In this document: piece by piece, positions 41,791 to 49,575 of the stretch
How the letters are laid out: every line of letters starts with the position of its first letter
Numbering within the stretch: position 1 is the first letter of the stretch
Assembly: GCA_949294845.1 (NCBI GenBank)
Contig: CASFJH010000041.1
Coordinates: forward strand, 1 to 49,575
Length of the DNA: 49,575 nucleotides
From: an uncultured Bacillota bacterium
Lineage (GTDB): Bacteria; Bacillota; Clostridia; Christensenellales; Pumilibacteraceae
Reading direction: 5' to 3'
The notes under the pieces: generated by a model
What the model was told of the DNA's origin: nothing
Database searches by the model: none
Seen by the model: the letters and a program-made list of their open reading frames with translations, nothing else
Position numbers and translations under genes: made by a program

Positions 41791-43551
41791 ATGATCGGTA
41801 AAATTATAAAAGTAAGCGGACCGCTGATCGTTGCCGAAAATATGGCCGACGTCAAAATGTACGACGTCGTGCGCGTATCGGAGGAAAATCTTATCGGCGA
41901 AGTCATCGAGCTTCGCGGAGACAAAGCGTCCATTCAGGTTTACGAGGAAACGAGTATGCTCGGCCCGGGAGAAGACGTCGTATCTACCGGCTTTCCTTTG
42001 TCGGTCGAACTGGGACCGGGACTCATCGAGGGAATTTACGACGGTATTCAGCGGCCGCTCAACAAGCTTGTGGAAAAAAGCGGCGACCGCATCGGCCGCG
42101 GAGTCGATGTGCCGGCGCTCGACCGCGATAGGAAATGGAAGTTTGTCCCTTCCGTAAAGAAAGGTGATCGCGTTACCGGCGGCGACATACTTGGAACCGT
42201 GCGTGAAAATTCGGTCGTCGAGCACAGGATTCTGGTTCCGGCAGACTGCGAAGGCTCCGTGAAGGAAATATCTTCCGGCGAGTTTACGGTGGAGGATACC
42301 GTTGCGGTCATATCCGAAAACGGTTCGGAACGCAAGCTTTCAATGATGCAGAAATGGCCGGTGCGCCGCGGCAGACCGTACAAGGAAAAGCTTTCTCCGG
42401 TGACGCCTATGATAACCGGACAGCGCGTTATAGACACGCTTTTTCCTATAGCAAAGGGCGGCGTAGCCGCGGTTCCAGGACCGTTCGGATCGGGGAAAAC
42501 CGTCGTGCAGCATCAGCTGGCCAAATGGGCGGACGCAGATATTATAGTTTACGTCGGCTGCGGCGAGCGCGGAAACGAGATGACGGACGTGCTCAACGAA
42601 TTCCCGCACCTTAACGATCCCAAGACCGGCGAGCCGCTTATGAAACGTACCGTTCTGATAGCGAATACGTCCGATATGCCTGTTGCGGCGCGTGAAGCCA
42701 GTATTTACACGGGCATTACGATAGCCGAATATTTCCGCGACATGGGCTATTCGGTGGCTATTATGGCGGACTCTACTTCGCGTTGGGCGGAAGCTTTGAG
42801 AGAGATGTCGGGGCGATTGGAGGAAATGCCGGGCGAGGAAGGGTATCCGGCGTACCTGTCCAGCCGCCTTGCCGAATTTTACGAGCGCGCCGGCGTGGTT
42901 AAACTGCTCGGATCATCCGAACGCACCGGTTCGGTAACCGCTATAGGCGCAGTTTCGCCTCCGGGCGGCGATATGTCCGAACCCGTCAGCCAGGCGACTC
43001 TCAGGATAGTCAAGGTTTTCTGGGGGCTTTCGGCTTCGCTTGCGTACAAGAGACATTTTCCGGCAATAGACTGGCTGGTCAGTTATTCTCTTTACGCGGA
43101 CAGACTTGCAGACTGGTATACGGAGCACGTCTCGCCGGAATTTAACGCCTATCGCCGCGACGCCATGCGCATACTGCAGGAGGAAGCGCAGCTTGACGAG
43201 ATAGTGCGCCTTGTCGGTATGGACGCTCTTTCGCCCCGCGACAGGCTTACTATGGAAGCGGCTAAATCATTGCGCGAGGATTATCTGCATCAGAATGCAT
43301 TCCACGAAACCGACACTTATGCGTCAATGGAAAAGCAGTTCAGAATGTTGAAGCTAATAGTCGATTATTACCGCTGCTCGATGGCGGCGCTGGAAAATTC
43401 CGCCGATCTTAAAGAAGTTCTCGGCATTGCCGCGCGTGAGGCGATCGGCAGGAGCAAATATATTGCCGAAGATTCGCTTAAAGAATTTGACCGCATAGAG
43501 GCCGATATGCGCGCGCAATTATCTTCGCTTAAGGCAAAGGAGGCTTTCTGA
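41791..43551 (+). CDS. ntpA: V-type ATPase catalytic subunit A
   Basis: 586 residues from ATG 41791, with AGAGGAC upstream. It has the N-terminal barrel (about 1-70), the bulge domain insertion with [13 protein letters not shown], the Walker A loop GPFGSGKT (230-237), the catalytic-Glu region GCGERGNE and Walker [11 protein letters not shown]. It hydrolyses ATP (or makes it) at the A/B interfaces. It ends in TGATG, sharing one base with ntpB. Confidence 0.95.
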   Translation: MIGKIIKVSGPLIVAENMADVKMYDVVRVSEENLIGEVIELRGDKASIQVYEETSMLGPGEDVVSTGFPLSVELGPGLIEGIYDGIQRPLNKLVEKSGDRIGRGVDVPALDRDRKWKFVPSVKKGDRVTGGDILGTVRENSVVEHRILVPADCEGSVKEISSGEFTVEDTVAVISENGSERKLSMMQKWPVRRGRPYKEKLSPVTPMITGQRVIDTLFPIAKGGVAAVPGPFGSGKTVVQHQLAKWADADIIVYVGCGERGNEMTDVLNEFPHLNDPKTGEPLMKRTVLIANTSDMPVAAREASIYTGITIAEYFRDMGYSVAIMADSTSRWAEALREMSGRLEEMPGEEGYPAYLSSRLAEFYERAGVVKLLGSSERTGSVTAIGAVSPPGGDMSEPVSQATLRIVKVFWGLSASLAYKRHFPAIDWLVSYSLYADRLADWYTEHVSPEFNAYRRDAMRILQEEAQLDEIVRLVGMDALSPRDRLTMEAAKSLREDYLHQNAFHETDTYASMEKQFRMLKLIVDYYRCSMAALENSADLKEVLGIAAREAIGRSKYIAEDSLKEFDRIEADMRAQLSSLKAKEAF

Positions 43552-44930
43552 TGCTCAAGGAATACCGCACAATCAAAGAAGTCGTAGGCCCGCTTATGCT
43601 CGTGGAGAATGTCGCGGGCGTAAAATATAACGAGCTGGTGGAAATCGAGCAGGCAGGCGGAGAAATAAGACAGGGCAAAGTGCTGGAAGTAAACCGCGAC
43701 CGCGCGCTCGTGCAGCTTTTTGAAGTAAGCCAGGGGCTTAAGATAAGCACGTCCAAAGCGAGATTTTTGGGCAAAAGCATCGAGCTGCCCGTTTCTATGG
43801 ATATGCTCGGACGCGTATTCGACGGCATGGGCAGGCCGAAGGACGGCGGCCCCGAAATTATAGCTGAGGACCGTATCGACGTTAACGGCAGACCGATAAA
43901 TCCGGCCGCGCGCGATTATCCGGACGAGTTTATCCAGACCGGAGTTTCGGCTATAGACGGACTTAATACTTTGGTGCGCGGACAAAAACTGCCGGTGTTC
44001 TCCGCTTCCGGACTGCCTCACGCCAACCTTGCCGCGCAGATAGCCCGACAGGCAAAGGTGCTTAACAAAGAGTCTAATTTTGCTGTAGTTTTCGCCGCAA
44101 TAGGTATAACTTACGAGGAAGCCGACTTTTTCATAAGCGATTTCCGCAGGACAGGGGCGATAGACCGCACCGTGTTGTTTATGAACCTTGCGAACGATCC
44201 GGCCATCGAGCGGATATCCACTCCGCGCATGGCGCTTACGGCAGCCGAATATCTGGCGTTTGAAAAAAATATGCATGTATTGGTGATAATGACGGATATC
44301 ACCAATTACGCCGAAGCTCTGCGCGAAGTTTCCGCCGCGCGTAAGGAGGTTCCCGGCCGTCGCGGATATCCCGGTTATCTTTACACCGATCTTGCCGGAT
44401 TGTACGAGCGCGCCGGTAAAATCCGCGGCAGGGAAGGCTCAATCACGCAGATTCCCATACTGTCTATGCCTGAAGATGACAAAACGCATCCCATTCCCGA
44501 CCTTACCGGATATATAACCGAAGGGCAGATAATTCTTTCGCGCGAGCTTTACAAGAAGGGATATAATCCGCCCATAGACGTTTTGCCCAGTCTGTCCCGA
44601 CTGAAAGACAAGGGCATAGGCGCGGGAAAAACGAGAGAAGACCATGCGGATACCATGAATCAGCTGTTCGCCGCATATGCGCGCGGAAAAGAAGCGAAAG
44701 AGCTGTCCGCCATACTGGGCGAGGCCGCTTTGACTGACGTCGATATCAAATACGCCCAGTTTGCCGACGCGTTCGAGAAAAAATATATAGCGCAGGGGTT
44801 TGACACGAACAGAAGTATTGAAGAAACTCTCAACCTCGGGTGGGAGCTCTTGTCAATGCTGCCGGTGTCAGAGCTTAAGCGTATCAAAGACTCGTATATC
44901 GAGAAGTATCTGCCCAAGGAGAGCAGATAA
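43551..44930 (+). CDS. ntpB: V-type ATPase subunit B (non-catalytic)
   Basis: 459 residues. As expected for B subunits it lacks a Walker A loop: [19 protein letters not shown] stands in its place. Other family marks are [26 protein letters not shown], the arginine-finger region with [12 protein letters not shown] and [21 protein letters not shown]. It completes the A3B3 head. Confidence 0.95.
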   Translation: MLKEYRTIKEVVGPLMLVENVAGVKYNELVEIEQAGGEIRQGKVLEVNRDRALVQLFEVSQGLKISTSKARFLGKSIELPVSMDMLGRVFDGMGRPKDGGPEIIAEDRIDVNGRPINPAARDYPDEFIQTGVSAIDGLNTLVRGQKLPVFSASGLPHANLAAQIARQAKVLNKESNFAVVFAAIGITYEEADFFISDFRRTGAIDRTVLFMNLANDPAIERISTPRMALTAAEYLAFEKNMHVLVIMTDITNYAEALREVSAARKEVPGRRGYPGYLYTDLAGLYERAGKIRGREGSITQIPILSMPEDDKTHPIPDLTGYITEGQIILSRELYKKGYNPPIDVLPSLSRLKDKGIGAGKTREDHADTMNQLFAAYARGKEAKELSAILGEAALTDVDIKYAQFADAFEKKYIAQGFDTNRSIEETLNLGWELLSMLPVSELKRIKDSYIEKYLPKESR

Positions 44931-44932
44931 TC

Positions 44933-45559
44933 ATGGCAAGGTTAGCTGTAAATCCTACGCGCATGGAATTGAGGCGGCTAAAGACGCGCCTCAAGACTGC
45001 CGAACGCGGCCATAAACTGCTTAAGGACAAATCGGACGAGATGATAAGGCAGTTTATGATATATGTGCGCGAGAATAAGCGTCTCAGGCAGGAGCTTGAA
45101 GGCGATCTCGCCGAAGCTCTGCACGCATTCATGCTTGCCCGAGCGGTGTCGAGCGTTCAGGACGTAGGGCAGGCTCTATGTATGCCGGCGCTGAAGGCGC
45201 AGGTGCAGACGGGGCTTAAAAACGTCATGGGCGTCGACGTGCCGAGTATAGAGATCACTTCAGCCGGCGAGGCGGTATTGCCGTATGCTTTTGCAGGCGT
45301 TTCCTCCGAAATGGACGTCGCCGTTATGAAAATTTCCGCGCTGATGGAAAAGCTTCTCAAACTGGCGGAGGTAGAGAAAACGTGTAATATGCTGGCCGAC
45401 GAGATAGAGAAAAACCGCCGACGTGTGAACGCGCTCGAATACGTTATGATACCGCAGCTTAACGAAACTATAAAATATATCATAATGAAGCTTGACGAAA
45501 ACGAGCGAGGTAATCTCGTGCGCCTTATGAAAGTAAAATCGATGATAAATGAAAAATAG
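44933..45559 (+). CDS. ntpD: V-type ATPase subunit D (rotor shaft)
   Basis: 208 residues; two long antiparallel helices (about 1-75 and 120-200) with the family start LAVNPTRMELRRLKTRLKTAERGHKLLKDK and the C-terminal RRVNALEYVMIPQLNETIKYI. It forms the central shaft turning in the A3B3 head. It overlaps the next gene by 11 bases, tying that gene to the operon. Confidence 0.94.
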   Translation: MARLAVNPTRMELRRLKTRLKTAERGHKLLKDKSDEMIRQFMIYVRENKRLRQELEGDLAEALHAFMLARAVSSVQDVGQALCMPALKAQVQTGLKNVMGVDVPSIEITSAGEAVLPYAFAGVSSEMDVAVMKISALMEKLLKLAEVEKTCNMLADEIEKNRRRVNALEYVMIPQLNETIKYIIMKLDENERGNLVRLMKVKSMINEK

Positions 45560-46432
45560 CTATCTGTCGGAATTTTGTCACGAATTCGGATATTCCGATT
45601 CGGATAGTTCGGCGCTGATAAGCGCTTACGAACTTATTGAAGACGACGCCGACGCATCGGCGTACTTTGACAGCGCGTTCAATGCGTATTCAAACGACGT
45701 CAACTGCGATTACGGCATGATACTCGACTGTTCACGGCTTGCTGCCGAAGCGGCCGGGATTCATAAGTATACTTCTGATTTGCTTATGTTCATATCTCTT
45801 TCGCGAACACTACGCAGGAGATATGAAGAGAAAGGCATACCGCCTGAAATATTCAGAGACAGCTTGCTTGATCTGAAGTATAAACTTACCGAATGTAAAC
45901 TCGTTAAAGGAATTTGCGGCACGTTTGTCGGCGACTGGTTTCCCGGATTTTACAGAATGACGCGTTTCGGATTGGGACGCCTGCAGTTTGAGACGCTCGG
46001 CTTCGGGCGCAGTTATTCGTCGCGTGGATTGAGGCTTACGCCGGACAGCAAGGTGATAAACGTTCATATACCCCGTACAGGTACTCCGCTCGATAAAGCC
46101 GGTTGCGACGAAGCTTATGTGCGCGCCGCCGAATTCTTTGCCGAGCAGTTTCTCCAATTGCTTTCGTCTGCAATTCATGGCTGCTTTTTCCTGCTAATAA
46201 CCGTATGCTTTCGCCTTCATCCAATATAAGACGATTCGCGTCCGAATACGATATAATAGAAAGCGGACTTTTCAATGATAACGGCACGGCGTGGAGATTA
46301 TTCGATACCGAAGAGCCGGATCCGGATAAGCTTCCGGCGGACTCGTCTCTGAGAAGAGCGTATATCGGATATTTCAAAAAAGGCGGCATAATGGGTTGGG
46401 GATTCGGCATTCGTCCCGAAAAGCCGCTTTAA
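45549..46432 (+). pseudogene. Acyltransferase-like (GNAT-like C domain) protein, frameshifted
   Basis: The first frame runs from ATG 45549 to a stop at 46229, but homology-like sequence moves to another frame near 46140-46170. Residues up to AAEFFAEQF are in frame one; the continuation SPIAFVCNSWLLFPANN, then MLSPSSNIRRFASEYDIIESG and a GWGFGIRP-type end, is in the frame that ends at 46432. Joined, they give about 294 residues resembling clostridial acyltransferase-domain proteins with FYRMTRFGLGRLQFE. A one-base loss explains it; no slippery heptamer is seen at the spot. It may be a true pseudogene or a sequence error. It overlaps ntpD at the operon end. Confidence 0.7.
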
Positions 46433-46446
46433 TACATAAACATCAG

Positions 46447-46480
46447 CCTCCGGTTCATATATATTAACCGGAGGTTTTTT
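46447..46480 (+). terminator. Terminator whose right arm doubles as a ribosome site
   Basis: CCTCCGGTT (46447-46455) pairs perfectly with AACCGGAGG (46466-46474) over a 10-base loop, followed by six T. The GGAGG of the right arm is nine bases before the GTG start of the next gene. Confidence 0.8.
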
Positions 46481-46483
46481 ATT

Positions 46484-47146
46484 GTGAAAAAAGTCATTGC
46501 ATTTTGCGTAGCTCTGTTTATTATGTCCGCGTGCGGGTGTAAAAAGTCATACTGCGGTTTTGAAGACAGTTTATCGGAACTCAGAACCGATTACCTTACG
46601 GCGTCGTGCGACTCCGGAAAAATAGACATAGCCACCGGAACGCGCGAGAATCCGTATAAGGTCGACGGAATATCTGAGGCAAAAGAGGAATATACGGTCA
46701 TAACGTTCACTCCGACCGAATTTCTGCCCGGAACGTCTTATGCTTACCGCGCCGTTATCGACGGGATCGAATATACAGGACAGCTTGTTATGCACCCGTT
46801 TGCGGAAAGCTACTCGGCCGATATAAACGATAAGTGCGACGGCAGGGAAATTCCGCTTACCTTGACTTGCGGCGAGCAACTTTACGAAATGACCGCCGTA
46901 AGCGTGATTGCCGATAACATGATAAATGCCGAGCGCGCGCTGGAAGTCGCTTACGGCGCGTTAAAACCGAAGATAGACGGGTTTAAATCGGGAGGAAAGC
47001 TCAATGCCGAGCTGTATGTGCGCATAATTCCCAATCCTATTGACGACAAAGGCGGATACTATTGGTATGTAGCAGTCGCCGGCTCAACTACGTTCGCCGT
47101 GCTTTTAGACCCGGTTACCGAGGAAATAATTGCCAAAAGAGAGTAA
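46484..47146 (+). CDS. Probable lipoprotein, function unknown
   Basis: 220 residues from GTG 46484. The N-terminus is a signal peptide (basic MKK, hydrophobic 4-14) ending in the lipobox-like IMSAC with Cys17, so the mature protein is likely lipid-anchored outside the membrane; the lipobox is imperfect because Met stands at -3. The mature part is a mixed alpha/beta protein with no recognised domain; segments such as YYWYVAVAGSTTFAVLLDP near the end look like strands. Its ribosome site is the GGAGG inside the upstream terminator. No close functional link with neighbours is evident. Confidence 0.7.
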   Translation: MKKVIAFCVALFIMSACGCKKSYCGFEDSLSELRTDYLTASCDSGKIDIATGTRENPYKVDGISEAKEEYTVITFTPTEFLPGTSYAYRAVIDGIEYTGQLVMHPFAESYSADINDKCDGREIPLTLTCGEQLYEMTAVSVIADNMINAERALEVAYGALKPKIDGFKSGGKLNAELYVRIIPNPIDDKGGYYWYVAVAGSTTFAVLLDPVTEEIIAKRE

Positions 47147-47184
47147 TTTTTATAAAATTTATTGCAAAAACCGCCCGAAATTAT

Positions 47185-47213
47185 TTTCAAATTTGTCCGA
47201 AGTATGTTATACT
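47185..47213 (+). promoter_or_regulatory. Extended -10 promoter
   Basis: TATACT (47208-47213) with TGT before it (extended -10) and a poor -35, TTTCAA (47185-47190), at 17 bases. The expected start near 47220 leaves about 26 bases to the proposed ACG codon at 47246. Confidence 0.5.
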
Positions 47214-47245
47214 GATTATATATATGCCTCGGAGGTTTTGCGGCT

Positions 47246-48193
47246 ACGCAACAGGACGCGCAAAATTCGGATAACGGAAATATATCGCTCAGACAATCTG
47301 CGGCTCCCGTAAGCGAAGCTGCCGTATCCGACGGGGCGGTTATTTTCTTGACCGCCGAAAGAACGCTGTTTCTTTCTTTTATAGTTATAGCGCTTATTCT
47401 TGCCGTGCTTGTTATGATCGCGCCTTATCGCGCGATGAGTTTTTATATGGATTGCGGCAACGATCGGCGGGCGCTTGACAGCGCGGACATATATATAAAT
47501 CTTCATAAAGGCAAGGAGCACGGCTACAGCGATAAATATGCCGACGTGCTGTATTCGGCGTCAGAGCTTGCGGTAAGCATGGCTGAAAGCGGCAATATGC
47601 GCGCCGCAGAATCTGGCAACAGATATATCGAAACCTATCTGGCGATAAAGGACATTGACGAAAGGAACAAAAGGATTGACGAGTATAATCTGCTGCATTC
47701 TTCACCCGTACTGCACCCGGCTTTGTTCAGCGTAAGAGCGTATCTTGAAAACGCCGCATACAGATGCAGACTGATGTCGGGCGAGACTGAGCGTATCACG
47801 TTTGACATGAGCGCGTCTGACGCGGTCAGGCTATTCGGGCAGAATATAGTTTCCGCGGATTTTGATCGTATCTGCATTGTACTGCAGAATCTTTCTTCTT
47901 ATTGCGAAGCGGGAAACGACATCACTTCGGGAGTCTATGCGGAAATCTATTTATCGATCAAGGCCGCTTTTCCGAGTATTCGCAATTTCGTGGTGGTGGC
48001 GCCGGCGGAAAATAATATGCAGTTACTCAGACAGTGCTATTATGCCGGTACTGTAGCTGCGTTTGTCTCATATATGTACGCTACGGACGAATCCGGCGAT
48101 TGGAAAACAATGGATATAATGGGAGATTCTTCGGTAAGCGAGTGGTACGACAATACGCTTATGGACGCATATCTCGGAAAATATAATTTGTAA
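47246..48193 (+). CDS. Single-pass membrane protein, likely start at an ACG codon
   Basis: The frame encodes 281 residues from TTG 47348, or 315 from ACG 47246. The longer start is preferred because a promoter (47185-47213) and a perfect CGGAGG (47230-47235) lie just upstream and the added 34 residues, TQQDAQNSDNGN onward, look like a normal polar N-terminus. No ATG, GTG or TTG occurs in frame before 47348. One membrane helix lies at about residues 38-60 of the long form. The rest is predicted helical and probably outside the cell, with repeats of Tyr/Ala-rich helices, perhaps TPR-like. Family not recognised. An ATG-to-ACG change or sequence error is also possible. Confidence 0.6.
   Translation, partial: TQQDAQNSDNGNISLRQSAAPVSEAAVSDGAVIFLTAERTLFLSFIVIALILAVLVMIAPYRAMSFYMDCGNDRRALDSADIYINLHKGKEHGYSDKYADVLYSASELAVSMAESGNMRAAESGNRYIETYLAIKDIDERNKRIDEYNLLHSSPVLHPALFSVRAYLENAAYRCRLMSGETERITFDMSASDAVRLFGQNIVSADFDRICIVLQNLSSYCEAGNDITSGVYAEIYLSIKAAFPSIRNFVVVAPAENNMQLLRQCYYAGTVAAFVSYMYATDESGDWKTMDIMGDSSVSEWYDNTLMDAYLGKYNL

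Positions 48194-49575
<1,382 letters not shown>

Overview
The window looks like a chromosome segment from an anaerobic, fermentative, gut-type member of the Clostridia (Bacillota). The evidence is an NAD-linked trimeric [FeFe] hydrogenase operon (HydABC type), a V-type ATPase with a Na+-type rotor signature, SepF, a yggS-sepF-lspA-rluD-pyrR-pyrB gene order like that around the Bacillus subtilis ylm/pyr region, a Sua5-arginine phosphatase-RpiB block like B. subtilis ywlC-ywlE-ywlF, a DUF6062 protein, and compact promoters of the TTGACA-17-TATAAT type. No phage, insertion sequence, CRISPR array or tRNA gene was recognised. Species cannot be fixed from the sequence alone; the order-level guess is an inference. 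Layout: 1-1323 is a scar-like region with the end of an MFS transporter, the first ~149 codons of a GH112 galactosyl-HexNAc phosphorylase, and the last ~120 codons of an aldo/keto reductase fused to it out of frame. 1324-1632 holds only terminators. 1633-6055 carries single genes: a GNAT acetyltransferase with an apparently leaderless start, two glycerophosphodiester phosphodiesterases with separate strong promoters, a membrane protein, a DUF6062 protein and a SPOR-like membrane protein. 6108-14282 is one long hydrogenase operon: DRTGG protein, HATPase, sensory-type [FeFe] hydrogenase-like protein, second DRTGG protein, PHP phosphoesterase, HydC, second HATPase, [2Fe-2S] ferredoxin, HydB and HydA. 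15046-24739 is a tightly overlapped operon: ATP-grasp ligase, yggS, sepF, lspA, rluD, pyrR and pyrB-C-F-K-D-E. 24764-28946 has two small membrane proteins, pgi, a TIM-barrel isomerase and pgk. 29076-29193 is a solitary 5S rRNA gene with its own promoter and terminator. 29387-36476 holds a flavin reductase-rubredoxin protein, a polysaccharide deacetylase, a helical protein, pyrophosphatase, a putative microprotein, cardiolipin synthase, two membrane proteins, sua5 and an arginine phosphatase. 36539-46432 is rpiB followed by the V-ATPase operon (H-I-K-E-C-F-A-B-D) and a frameshifted acyltransferase-like gene. 46484-49575 has a lipoprotein, a membrane protein whose upstream signals point to an ACG start, and the 5' part of guaB. 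How they work together: the hydrogenase would couple NADH and ferredoxin oxidation to H2, and its operon also carries what looks like a redox or H2-sensing signalling set. The pyr genes make UMP from carbamoyl phosphate (carAB is not here). Pgi and Pgk belong to glycolysis, and the V-ATPase links ATP to an ion gradient. The most unusual items are the signalling set inside the hyd operon, two apparently leaderless genes, translation signals embedded in terminators, a PyrR gene with no room for attenuators, and the GH112/aldo-keto reductase chimera.
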